Positions 44,372 to 54,004 of a stretch of DNA of 64,000 nt are shown here, one piece after another. The stretch comes from Gammaproteobacteria bacterium (GTDB taxonomy: Bacteria > Pseudomonadota > Gammaproteobacteria > Pseudomonadales > Azotimanducaceae): the NCBI GenBank assembly GCA_002684495.1, contig NYVG01000016.1, forward strand, positions 88,993 to 152,992, written 5' to 3'. Position 1 is the stretch's first letter. Each line of letters begins with the position of its first letter. Made by a program: the position numbers and the translations under genes. The notes under the pieces were generated by a model. It was not told where the DNA came from. It saw only the letters and a list, made by a program, of their open reading frames with translations, and did no database searches.

Positions 44372-45002
44372 ATTTTGGCTGAGTTGGCTGGTCATTCTGG
44401 CTGCGGGGGCTGTGATTGCGAGCGAGGAGCCTCAGGCTGAAGCGGATAATTTGGCCTCAGCTGGGCTGATAGCGCTGATAGACGCTTTTGACGGCGTTTC
44501 CGCTCGTTTTGTACAGACCGTAGTTGACGCTTCGCTGCAGACCCTTGAAGAGTCCTCAGGCAGGCTGGCTTTGCAGCGCCCAAAATTTAGGTGGCAGGTG
44601 GATATGCCATTTGCGCAATTGATCGTTGCGGATGGCGCACAGATGCAAATTTACGATCCCGACCTGGTTCAGGTGACCGTTCACGATATCGATCAACGTT
44701 TAGGACCCACTCCCCTTACGATTCTTTTAGGCGATACGGGGACGCTGGCGGCAGAGTTTGCAGTGAGCCTTACTGTCGAGGGCACTAGACAAAATTTTAT
44801 ATTACGCCCCCGATCTGAGTCCGCGCTGTTTCTGCAGGTCGAACTGGTTTTTCAAGGCCAGTTGCTTGAGGCGCTTTCAATTTGGGATGGTGCCGGCCAA
44901 TTAACGCGTATTCAGTTCAGTGAGATGCAGCTCGACCAACCCATTGATGCGGAGCAATTCGAGCTGACATTGCCAGCAGGCACCGATGTGATCCGTGGGT
45001 GA
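44334..45002 (+). CDS. lolA: Outer-membrane lipoprotein carrier protein LolA
   Basis: 222 aa as opened at ATG 44334, inside the ftsK end; TTG 44352 with GAGA ahead of it would give a tidier signal peptide ([20 protein letters not shown]). The hydrophobic signal ends near AxA/IAS. Mature features: [56 protein letters not shown]. LolA ferries lipoproteins across the periplasm. Position between ftsK and rarA is conserved. The exact start is unsure. Confidence 0.92.
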   Translation: MAVEKSLFLTVNKFWLSWLVILAAGAVIASEEPQAEADNLASAGLIALIDAFDGVSARFVQTVVDASLQTLEESSGRLALQRPKFRWQVDMPFAQLIVADGAQMQIYDPDLVQVTVHDIDQRLGPTPLTILLGDTGTLAAEFAVSLTVEGTRQNFILRPRSESALFLQVELVFQGQLLEALSIWDGAGQLTRIQFSEMQLDQPIDAEQFELTLPAGTDVIRG

Positions 45003-46308
45003 TTTATTCGATCAGAATGACCGTGCTGGTCAGCCGCTGGCTGAGCGTTTACGTCCTCTGTCTTTGGCTGAGTATGTGGGCCAAAGGCACCTCCTAGCTC
45101 AGGGGGAACCTTTGCAGCGCTTGGCTGCAGGGGAGGCTATCCACTCAATGATTTTGTGGGGACCGCCGGGAACGGGTAAGACCACGTTAGCGCGTTTGCT
45201 CGCGGTAAGCGCTGATTGTTATTGGATTAATCTCTCGGCGGTGCTTGCAGGTGTTAAAGATATCCGCCAAGCCGTTGCAGAGGCGCAAATGCACAAAGGG
45301 CAGGGTCGGCGCACAGTATTATTCGTGGATGAAGTGCATCGTTTCAATAAGGCTCAGCAGGATGCATTTTTGCCCCATGTTGAGGACGGGACGCTGACCT
45401 TTATCGGCGCGACCACCGAGAACCCATCTTTTGAAGTGAATTCGGCGCTGCTATCGCGGGCGCGAGTGTATGTGCTGAAGCCTCTCGACGATGAGGCGCT
45501 AGGGCAGGTTCTCGAGCGTGCAGCCGCGGTGCTTGAACGTCGCTTGAGCGAAGCAGCACAACGGGAATTAGTCGCCCTTGCAGATGGCGATGCTCGACGC
45601 ATGTTAAATGTGCTTGAGGTCGCCGCACAGCTTGGTACCCAGCAGCTAGAGGCCGAGCATGTCAATCGCGCGGCAGGCAGTCAGATGCGGCGCTTCGATA
45701 AGGGCGGCGATGTTTTCTATGAGCAAATTTCAGCTCTGCACAAATCTATTCGCGGCAGTGCGCCAGATGCAGCTTTGTATTGGTTTTGTCGTATGTTGGA
45801 TGGTGGCGCTGATCCTCGGTACATCGGACGACGTTTGTTGCGCTTAGCAAGCGAAGATGTGGGTAACGCGGATCCTCGGGCCGTTGAAATTACCCTGGCT
45901 GCTTTGCAAAGTTTCGAGCGTCTGGGTTCACCAGAGGGGGAACTGGCACTGGCGCAAGCGGTTTTGTATCTGGCCAGCGTACCGAAGAGTGATGCGGTTT
46001 ATCGGGCTTTTTCTGCCGCACGGGACTATGTGGCGAACCAGCCATCTCGCGAGGTGCCAAAGCATTTGGCTAACGCGCCAACCGCGCTAATGCGCGATTT
46101 GGGCTTTGCCGAAGGCTATCGACATGCGCATGGCGAGCAGACCGATATGGGCGCCTACGCTCCGGGAGAGGACTACTTTCCCGAACAGATGTCGCCGCAA
46201 CAGTTTTATTTTCCACAAACGGCTGGACTTGAAGGTAAAATTAAAAAGCGCCTAGACAAGCTAGCGCAGCTAGATGCGGCGGCGGCCAACAGACGGCGTA
46301 CGGACTGA
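44995..46308 (+). CDS. rarA: Replication-associated recombination protein RarA (MgsA)
   Basis: 437 aa from GTG 44995, overlapping the lolA end by 8 bases. LAERLRPLSLAEYVGQRHLL, Walker A WGPPGTGKTTLARLL (around 55), FVDEVHRFNKAQQDAFLPHVE (in part), IGATTENPSFEVNSALLSRA and YWFCRMLDGGADPRYIGRRL are all diagnostic. It is an AAA+ clamp-loader-like ATPase acting at stalled replication forks. Confidence 0.95.
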   Translation: MGDLFDQNDRAGQPLAERLRPLSLAEYVGQRHLLAQGEPLQRLAAGEAIHSMILWGPPGTGKTTLARLLAVSADCYWINLSAVLAGVKDIRQAVAEAQMHKGQGRRTVLFVDEVHRFNKAQQDAFLPHVEDGTLTFIGATTENPSFEVNSALLSRARVYVLKPLDDEALGQVLERAAAVLERRLSEAAQRELVALADGDARRMLNVLEVAAQLGTQQLEAEHVNRAAGSQMRRFDKGGDVFYEQISALHKSIRGSAPDAALYWFCRMLDGGADPRYIGRRLLRLASEDVGNADPRAVEITLAALQSFERLGSPEGELALAQAVLYLASVPKSDAVYRAFSAARDYVANQPSREVPKHLANAPTALMRDLGFAEGYRHAHGEQTDMGAYAPGEDYFPEQMSPQQFYFPQTAGLEGKIKKRLDKLAQLDAAAANRRRTD

Positions 46309-46664
46309 TGTGGATGTTCATTTGGGTTGGGCTCGGTGGCGCTATTGGCGCAATTGGCCGTTACAGCCTCGGGCTTTTGTTTGCTGGCCAAACATTCCCC
46401 TGGGGGACGTTGACAATTAATGTTGCCGGCTCGTTTATCATCGGTGCCCTGTGGAGTCTGTGTGGCGACCAAGACTGGTTTTTAAGCTGGGGTCGGGGAT
46501 TCCTATTGGTAGGCGTGCTCGGTGGTTTTACTACCTTTTCCGCGTTTTCTCTGGAAGCTTTGTTGCTTATCAACAATGGCCGTATTGTTGTCGCGGCAAG
46601 TTATGTCATAGCGTCGGTGTGCTTATGTCTGTTGAGTGTATGGCTGGGATCCAGGATTGCGTAG
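46308..46664 (+). CDS. crcB: Fluoride channel CrcB/Fluc
   Basis: 118 aa with four membrane helices. GLGGAIGAIGRYSLG, TINVAGSFIIGALW (conserved Asn) and GGFTTFSAFSLEALLL (Phe-box and Na+-site Thr-Thr-Phe-Ser) are the Fluc signatures. It exports fluoride as a dual-topology dimer. It starts in the rarA stop codon (TGATG overlap). No fluoride riboswitch is visible. Confidence 0.95.
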   Translation: MWMFIWVGLGGAIGAIGRYSLGLLFAGQTFPWGTLTINVAGSFIIGALWSLCGDQDWFLSWGRGFLLVGVLGGFTTFSAFSLEALLLINNGRIVVAASYVIASVCLCLLSVWLGSRIA

Positions 46665-46665
46665 C

Positions 46666-46683
46666 AGTGTGCTATTGCACACT
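46666..46683 (+). repeat. Hairpin between crcB and serS
   Basis: AGTGTGC-TATT-GCACACT, a perfect 7-bp stem with a 4-base loop, starting 2 bases after the crcB stop and ending 23 bases before the serS ATG. It is not followed by a T-run, so it is more likely a leader hairpin, processing site or weak pause than a terminator. Confidence 0.5.
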
Positions 46684-46688
46684 TATAA

Positions 46689-47984
<1,296 letters not shown>

Positions 47985-47987
47985 AGC

Positions 47988-49415
47988 ATGTTTTATCTGC
48001 CCTTATTCCATCGGTTTGATGGGCGTGAATGTTTGGTTATTGGCGGTGGTCAAACCGCACTGCGAAAGTTGCGCTGGCTGCTGCGTACTGATGCACAGAT
48101 CAAAGTTGTGGCACCAGAGATCTTGCCTGAGATCGCTGAGCTAGCTAATTCCGAGAAATTGCAGATCGAGCAAAAGGCCTTTTATGCAGAAGCGCTGCAC
48201 CCAGATTTAGCGTTAGTGATTTGTGCAACCAATGCCGAGGGGGTGAGTGAGGAGGCTTATGCGATTGCCGCAAAGCGCCGGCAATGGATTAATTGCGTGG
48301 ATCGAACCGAACTGTGCACGGTTATTTTTCCAGCCATTATTGATCGCTGGCCGATTTTGGTTGCGGTCTCCAGTATGGGGCAGTCTCCAACACTAGCGCG
48401 CACGGTGCGCGGCTGGTTAGAGCTACGTCTACCGCTTGCGCTTGGGCGCCTAGCTGATTTAGCCGGCCGTCTTCGGGATGTCACTAAGCAAAAGCTGCAG
48501 GATGTGGACGCGCGTAAGGGCTTCTGGGATCGAGTATTTTCTGGTCCCGCTGCAGCAGCCGCGATGGCGAATGATTTTGCAAAGGCTGAGGCTATAGCGC
48601 TTGCTGAGATGGAGGGCGCTACAGAGAATGGGCGAATTGTCTTGGTGGGCGCCGGGCCTGGGGATGCAGATTTGATCACGCTACGGGGTCTGCGCGCGAT
48701 TCAGACTGCAGATGTTTTGCTTTACGACAAGCTAGCGAATCCAGAGCTTTTGAACTATGCGCGGCGCGATGTAGAGCTTATATATGTGGGTAAGCAGGGA
48801 CCCCGGGAACAAAGTGCCGGCAATAGCCTTGAAAGTAGCGCCCAGCAACAGCAACAAATAAACGCGCTAATGCTCGAGCATGCCTCTGCCGGCAGGGCAG
48901 TCGTGCGGCTAAAAGGCGGTGATCCGTATATTTTTGGTCGGGGTGGGGAGGAGCAAGAAATTGCGCAATTAGCCAATGTCGAGTTCGAGGTGATTCCTGG
49001 TGTGACCGCAGCCATGGGTGCGGCGAGTTATTGTGGTATTCCATTGACTCATCGAGGTTTGAGTCAGTCGGTGAGTTTTATTACGGGGCACAAAGTCCAA
49101 CACAGTAACGAGCATGACTGGCAAGGGTTTGCGCGCACCGATCAAACCCTAGTGATTTACATGGGTTTGGTTGGTCTGGAAACCATACTTGGTCACTTAA
49201 TGAGCGCCGGTCGAGATGGCGCAACACCTGCGGCCTTGGTTGAGAATGCAACGCTGCCGGAGCAGCGAGAGGTTTTTGCACCGCTGAATAAACTCGCGGC
49301 TATAACAGCAAGCAGGGGCATCACCGGCCCTTCTATCATTATTGTCGGTGAAGTGGTCGCGCTTGCGCCGGCTTATGCCGATGCATCTCAAGCTGCTGAA
49401 GGCAGTGAACTGTAG
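47988..49415 (+). CDS. cysG: Siroheme synthase CysG (fused dehydrogenase/ferrochelatase and methyltransferase)
   Basis: 475 aa. The N-terminal precorrin-2 dehydrogenase/sirohydrochlorin ferrochelatase has CLVIGGGQTALRKLRWLL (Rossmann fold), CATNAEGV and SSMGQSPTLARTVRGWLE. The C-terminal SAM uroporphyrinogen-III methyltransferase has VGAGPGDADLITLRGLRA, GGDPYIFGRGGEEQEI and VIPGVTAAMGAASYCGIPLT. It makes siroheme for the sulfite reductase at 5.6-7.2 kb. It is convergent with tusE at 2 bases. Confidence 0.96.
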   Translation: MFYLPLFHRFDGRECLVIGGGQTALRKLRWLLRTDAQIKVVAPEILPEIAELANSEKLQIEQKAFYAEALHPDLALVICATNAEGVSEEAYAIAAKRRQWINCVDRTELCTVIFPAIIDRWPILVAVSSMGQSPTLARTVRGWLELRLPLALGRLADLAGRLRDVTKQKLQDVDARKGFWDRVFSGPAAAAAMANDFAKAEAIALAEMEGATENGRIVLVGAGPGDADLITLRGLRAIQTADVLLYDKLANPELLNYARRDVELIYVGKQGPREQSAGNSLESSAQQQQQINALMLEHASAGRAVVRLKGGDPYIFGRGGEEQEIAQLANVEFEVIPGVTAAMGAASYCGIPLTHRGLSQSVSFITGHKVQHSNEHDWQGFARTDQTLVIYMGLVGLETILGHLMSAGRDGATPAALVENATLPEQREVFAPLNKLAAITASRGITGPSIIIVGEVVALAPAYADASQAAEGSEL

Positions 49416-49417
49416 AC

Positions 49418-49756
49418 CTAGATACAGTTAGTTGGTCTCGGCAGCCCTGCGAGCTTTGCGGCCATTTTCGCCGGGCTACCACCAAACAATTGCATTAGGT
49501 AAGAGCTGCCTAGGGCGCTGTCGACTTCGGTTTGTACCAGCTTTACCAGTGGTCGCATTGCTGGTGCTGTCTCTGTGCGTGCGTAATAGGTTCTTAATAG
49601 ATCAATAATGCGCCAATGCTCCTGGGTGAGATCAATACGCGCGCGCGCAGCAAGTTGTTGGGCAATCGGCCTGCTCCATTCCGTGTGGTCCCGCAGGTAG
49701 CCGTCGGGGTCCAGACGTTGGTCGAGGGGGCGATTTGCGATTGATTCAGTAGACAC
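49418..49756 (-). CDS. tusE: Sulfurtransferase TusE (DsrC family)
   Basis: 112 aa from GTG at 49754-49756, which overlaps the tusB stop by one base; a TTG at 49766-49768 would add four residues. LDPDGYLRDHTEWSRPIAQQ, LTQEHWRIIDLLRTYY, LVKLVQTEV, and the C-terminal GLPRPTNCI with the penultimate catalytic Cys match TusE. It takes sulfur from TusD and passes it to MnmA. The helix after LFGGSPAKMAAKLAGLP is typical. Confidence 0.92.
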   Translation of the reverse strand: MSTESIANRPLDQRLDPDGYLRDHTEWSRPIAQQLAARARIDLTQEHWRIIDLLRTYYARTETAPAMRPLVKLVQTEVDSALGSSYLMQLFGGSPAKMAAKLAGLPRPTNCI

Positions 49757-50010
49757 TAATCTGCCCAACTCACTACGGGGCTATGGTTCATGCTGAGTTC
49801 GACTAGTTCTGCATAGTCGATGCTACGGATATTTTTGCTATTGCCGGTAACACCGCGAGCAGCGGCATCTTCGCTGAGGACAAAGCATTCGATGTCGCTT
49901 TGGGTTAAGGCATAGGTGCCGTCGCCTAGCAATACCATGGGGTCTGCAGGATCTCTGCGCTGCAAACAACTCACAAGTCCTTGGGGGTTAAAGATAAGGT
50001 GTAGGGTCAT
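49756..50010 (-). CDS. tusB: Sulfurtransferase complex subunit TusB (DsrH)
   Basis: 84 aa, LHLIFNPQGLVSCLQRR, PMVLLGDGTYAL and CFVLSEDAAARGV, a TusB/DsrH-like small protein of the (TusBCD)2 heterohexamer. The start overlaps the tusC stop (ATGA). Its assignment is strengthened by the flanking tusC, tusD and tusE. Confidence 0.9.
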   Translation of the reverse strand: MTLHLIFNPQGLVSCLQRRDPADPMVLLGDGTYALTQSDIECFVLSEDAAARGVTGNSKNIRSIDYAELVELSMNHSPVVSWAD

Positions 50011-50366
50011 AGCGCTGCACCGATTACTGCGTCTTGATCCGCTATCAATTGCTGTTGCGCGGCTAGGTCCAACCCCTGTGCCGGCACCACATCAGTCGGC
50101 TCCACATTTCGCCTCGCCAGGGAGTCGAGGCAGACATAAAGCTGATCGACCTCATAGTCCGCGAGGGCCTGTAAGATTTTAGCGAAAGAGCGTTGGCCTA
50201 CATGTTGCGCTTGCTGATCGGGTAGTAACGACCAAATGCCATCGCCGCGAAATATCAGGCTGACCTCAGCATCAAAGGCTGCAGCGACCATGGCGGCCTC
50301 TAGCTGAGCGGTACCGCGCTTACTGCTATAGGGTGGCGCGCTGATGACGAAAAGTAATTTCTTCAT
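50007..50366 (-). CDS. tusC: Sulfurtransferase complex subunit TusC (DsrF)
   Basis: 119 aa from ATG at 50364-50366 (MKKLLFVISAPPYSS), 4 bases after tusD; the open frame extends upstream into tusD without merit. AAMVAAAFDAEVSLIFRGDG and VDQLYVCLDSLARR resemble DsrE-family TusC. It is a structural subunit of the TusBCD sulfur relay. Confidence 0.9.
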   Translation of the reverse strand: MKKLLFVISAPPYSSKRGTAQLEAAMVAAAFDAEVSLIFRGDGIWSLLPDQQAQHVGQRSFAKILQALADYEVDQLYVCLDSLARRNVEPTDVVPAQGLDLAAQQQLIADQDAVIGAAL

Positions 50367-50370
50367 TAGC

Positions 50371-50760
50371 TTATCGTGGAAATTCGATGTAGCGATCGGC
50401 GTGTTGGATGCCGGCAATCAATTGTCCCAATCCAACCAGTTCAAATCCCGGTGCCAGGGTAGGGCTGGTTTTTTCATAACGAGCTTGCTCTTCGGCGTTT
50501 ATCACGCCACGTTTTATGGCGCTGGCAATGCAGACCGCGAGTTCGATGCCTTGATCGGCGAGTTCGCTCCACGCTTTGCAAAGGTCGTTTTCGCTTTGAG
50601 GGGTAACCTGACTATTAAGGCCATGCAAAACCCCATCATGGTAAAAGAACACCCGCTCAATGTGGTGACCCTGAGCCATTGCGGCTTTTGCGAAGCCGAT
50701 AGCGTGCTCGCCACTGTTGCTAGAGTGTGGTGCGCCGTGCACTGCAAGAACGAAGTTCAT
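50371..50760 (-). CDS. tusD: Sulfurtransferase complex subunit TusD (DsrE)
   Basis: 129 aa. FVLAVHGAPHSSNSGEHAIGFAKAA (in part), VFFYHDGVLHGLN and ELAVCIASAIKRGVIN, where the Cys is the conserved catalytic persulfide site. TusD receives sulfur from TusA and hands it to TusE. It is first of the tusDCBE unit and starts 64 bases after the upstream RND gene. Confidence 0.92.
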   Translation of the reverse strand: MNFVLAVHGAPHSSNSGEHAIGFAKAAMAQGHHIERVFFYHDGVLHGLNSQVTPQSENDLCKAWSELADQGIELAVCIASAIKRGVINAEEQARYEKTSPTLAPGFELVGLGQLIAGIQHADRYIEFPR

Positions 50761-50824
50761 GGTTTCATAGTAGCAATAACTGTGGTGCGGACACTACGTT
50801 GTTTGGCGCGCTTGGACCAAATCG

Positions 50825-53800
50825 TTACTGCACCATTGCTTGGGGGTTCGTGCCGAAGAGGCGTTTTACTTTTTGCCCGAGGTTATGCCGAATCATTACC
50901 AATGCGGGCACTAAGAACAAAATAATAACGCTGGCAAAGACAATGCCGGTGGCCAGACTTACTGCCATGGGCACCAGAAATTGCGCTTGAGTATTGGACT
51001 CAAACAGCATTGGAGTAAGTCCTAGGGCGGTAGTGGCAGTAGTTAGAAAAATCGCCCGAAAACGGCGGCGTGAAGCTTCAACGATGGCCTCGGCCGGTGC
51101 CATATTGGTTTCTGCGCGCAATCGGTTGTACTGGTCGACGAGGACCAGGGAGTCATTAATGACAACGCCGCTTAAGGCGACCACACCAAAAATAGAAATA
51201 AACGAAATGTTGTAACCAAGAATAAAGTGGCCGATTACCGCACCGGCAGCACCAAAAGGCACCCCGGCCAGAACCACGAATGGCAGGGTATAGGTGCGCA
51301 ATTGCGAAGCCAGCAGTAGGAAAATTACCAGCATTGATATTGCCATCATCTGCCCCAGAGATTGTAAATCTCGGGTTTGCTCAAGGCCGGCCCCAGCCAG
51401 CCTTACTTGTAAGCCGGGAAAGCGTGATTTTATCTCCGGGGCCAGTTGATTGACGATTTGCGCATTACTCTCGGTGGGGGTAGAGACTGCTGTATCGACT
51501 TCGCCCGATACGGTGACTATGCGCAGGCCATCCACTCGATCAATGCTGGAAAAGCTCCGGGTTTCAGTGAGTGTGGCTACCGTGCTCAGGGGGGTCTGAG
51601 TCCCGTCGTTGAGGCGGATTCGGGCGTCGTATAAATTTTGCACGTTGCGGCGCTGTGCGTCGGGGTAGCGCACCATAACTTTAAGCTCTTCGCGTCCGCG
51701 CTGGATGCGCTGGACCTCTTGGCCAAAGAAATTACCCCGCAGTTGTCGAGCGATCGCCGCGGGCGTTAGCCCGGCCGCTTCACCCGCTGCGGTAAGTGTG
51801 ACGTCGAATTGGCGCTTACCTAAACTAAACGAGTCTTGGATGTCGTAGACGCCTGGGATACTCCCGTATCCCTCTTTCATTGCGTCTACAGCTTGGAAGA
51901 GTATGTTTTCGTTTTCGTGTGCCAACTCAAATTCAATGTCTGCGCCTGAGCTGAAAAAATCAGCAACGAATGAGAGGCGCTCAACGCCTGCTATTGGTCC
52001 TACCTCAGCACGCCACAGGCGTTCCAATTCTTGGGCGGTAAGGGTGCGCAAGGGTTCGGAGTTCAGCTGTATCTCGATCGACGCTAGATTGCTGGCGGCA
52101 GTGAATCGACCACCGCCACCGGGGCCGCCGCTGGTACGAGACCTTCCGCCGATGGTGACGCTTACCGCACGGAAGGATGTTCCACCGACTTGCTCGTTCA
52201 CGGTGTAGGCCGCGTCGGCAATGCGTTCTGCTGCAGCTTTGGTTGTGTTGAACGGCGTACCTACCGGAAATTCTAGTGAGGCACGGATGCTCGTGGCCTC
52301 AAGTTCAGGGAAAAATATAAAACGCACAGAGCCGCTGCTGACCAGTACTGCCGCGAGAAATAACATGCCTATGCCGGCGCTCAATGTAAGGTAGCTGCGC
52401 CGCACGGCGTATTGGACAGCCGGTACCAGAAGGTTGTCGCGAAAAGCTGTGACACGGGCAGCAACGCCATCTTGAAATACTTTTAATGCGCCGCGGCTCC
52501 ACGGACGGCCATGGGATAAATGTGCCGGCAAAATAAGAAACACTTCCAGCAGTGACATAGTAAGCACAAGGATTACCACAATGGGCACAGATCCGAGGAT
52601 CTGCCCGAATTCGCCGGTAACGAATAACAGTGGCGCAAATGCGGCCATGGTGGTGAGAACTCCGACCAGTACAGGTCCAAATACACCGCGCACGCCTCTG
52701 AGTGACGAGGCGTTGCCGGGGCCCGCTTTTTCTTGCTCTGAGATGATATTTTCGCCCACGACCACGGCGTCATCTACTACAAGCCCTAGTACGATGATTA
52801 GCCCGAATAGAGAAATCATATTGATGTTGACATCGAATGGCGCGAAAAATATTACCGCGCCTAAGAATGATATCGGCACACCCATGGCGACCCAAGTAGC
52901 CAGGCGCAGGTCTAGCATTATTGCCAGGAACAAAAACACCAGGGCGAATCCAAGTATGCCGTTACGAATAAGCAAGCCCAGGCGCTGCTCTAAGATATCG
53001 GTCTGATCATCCCAGATTGAGATATCCAGTTTGCTGTCGGTCTGATAACTCTGGAGGCGGCTTTTTACTGCAGCAGCAATGGTCAGGGCGTCTTCGGCTT
53101 CAGATTTTTGTACTTTTACAAATAGACTTTGGCGCCCATTGAACTGCTGAATTAAATCGACGTCTGCAAAGCCGTCGCGGATTTGCGCTACATCTCCTAG
53201 GCGCAGAATCCTGCCGTTAGAGTCCGATCGCAGGACAATGTTTGCAAAATCCTCACCGCGATCGCCCTTGTTATTGGTGCGTAAAAGCAAGTCGCCGCTG
53301 GCAGTGCGGATTTCTCCTGAAGACAAATTCACTGAAGACGAGCGCACTGCTGCGGCGACGTCAGCAATGCTCAGATTGTACCGCCGCAGAGTTTCCTCAC
53401 GCACCTCTATAGAAATTTCATAGGGGCGTGCGCCTACCAGTGAAACCAGAGTTACTTCTGGCAACTCGAGTAGCTCTGCCTCAAGTTGCTGTGCGGCATT
53501 GCGTAGCGATCGCTCATCAAGTTCAGATGCAACCACTAGGGTAAGCACATCCGTGACGGTATCTGCGCGTTCTATTTCTGGCTGTTCTGCCTCTTCAGGT
53601 GGAAAGTCTGCTAGGCGTTCTACGGCTGCTTCCACATCGTCACGCACCTTGGCGGGATCGACAAAATCCTTTAATTCGACCGTCACAACACCAACGTTTT
53701 CCGAGGCTCTTGATGTCACACGTTGCACACCATCGATGCCAAAAACAGATTCTTCAACGCGACGCGTGATGCTTTCTTCTACCTCGCTTGGTGTTGCGCC

Positions 53801-53998
53801 AGGATAGGGAACGGTGACGGTCACAATACCCGGGTCGATAGTTGGGAAGACCTGGGATGTAAGTCCGCCACCGGCGATTAAGCCGCCGAGCAAAAGTAAC
53901 GCCATGGTCAAATTCGCTGCCACTGAGTTGCGGCTAAAGTATTCAATCATGCCCGAGCTGGGAGTTACCGGTGCGCTGGTATTGGAGTCAATGGCCAT
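50825..53998 (-). CDS. RND-family efflux transporter, inner-membrane permease
   Basis: 1057 aa with the duplicated RND layout: a first membrane helix (NLTMALLLLGGLIAGG), a large periplasmic loop, a bundle of five or six helices, a second periplasmic loop and a terminal bundle. FGLIIVLGLVVDDAVVVGENI carries the Asp-Asp proton relay and MSLLEVFLILPAHLSHG is typical of a subgroup of AcrB-type pumps from marine gammaproteobacteria. A Gly-rich stretch around 620 (RTSGGPGGGGRF) is a flexible insertion. Substrates unknown. The adaptor gene lies 6 bases upstream in the same unit; no outer-membrane channel gene is present. Confidence 0.93.
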   Translation of the reverse strand: MAIDSNTSAPVTPSSGMIEYFSRNSVAANLTMALLLLGGLIAGGGLTSQVFPTIDPGIVTVTVPYPGATPSEVEESITRRVEESVFGIDGVQRVTSRASENVGVVTVELKDFVDPAKVRDDVEAAVERLADFPPEEAEQPEIERADTVTDVLTLVVASELDERSLRNAAQQLEAELLELPEVTLVSLVGARPYEISIEVREETLRRYNLSIADVAAAVRSSSVNLSSGEIRTASGDLLLRTNNKGDRGEDFANIVLRSDSNGRILRLGDVAQIRDGFADVDLIQQFNGRQSLFVKVQKSEAEDALTIAAAVKSRLQSYQTDSKLDISIWDDQTDILEQRLGLLIRNGILGFALVFLFLAIMLDLRLATWVAMGVPISFLGAVIFFAPFDVNINMISLFGLIIVLGLVVDDAVVVGENIISEQEKAGPGNASSLRGVRGVFGPVLVGVLTTMAAFAPLLFVTGEFGQILGSVPIVVILVLTMSLLEVFLILPAHLSHGRPWSRGALKVFQDGVAARVTAFRDNLLVPAVQYAVRRSYLTLSAGIGMLFLAAVLVSSGSVRFIFFPELEATSIRASLEFPVGTPFNTTKAAAERIADAAYTVNEQVGGTSFRAVSVTIGGRSRTSGGPGGGGRFTAASNLASIEIQLNSEPLRTLTAQELERLWRAEVGPIAGVERLSFVADFFSSGADIEFELAHENENILFQAVDAMKEGYGSIPGVYDIQDSFSLGKRQFDVTLTAAGEAAGLTPAAIARQLRGNFFGQEVQRIQRGREELKVMVRYPDAQRRNVQNLYDARIRLNDGTQTPLSTVATLTETRSFSSIDRVDGLRIVTVSGEVDTAVSTPTESNAQIVNQLAPEIKSRFPGLQVRLAGAGLEQTRDLQSLGQMMAISMLVIFLLLASQLRTYTLPFVVLAGVPFGAAGAVIGHFILGYNISFISIFGVVALSGVVINDSLVLVDQYNRLRAETNMAPAEAIVEASRRRFRAIFLTTATTALGLTPMLFESNTQAQFLVPMAVSLATGIVFASVIILFLVPALVMIRHNLGQKVKRLFGTNPQAMVQ

Positions 53999-54004
53999 GA
54001 TGGA

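Noticed and set aside
46250..46310. Fluoride riboswitch before crcB
   Set aside because: crcB starts in the rarA stop codon; there is no leader and no aptamer-like sequence.
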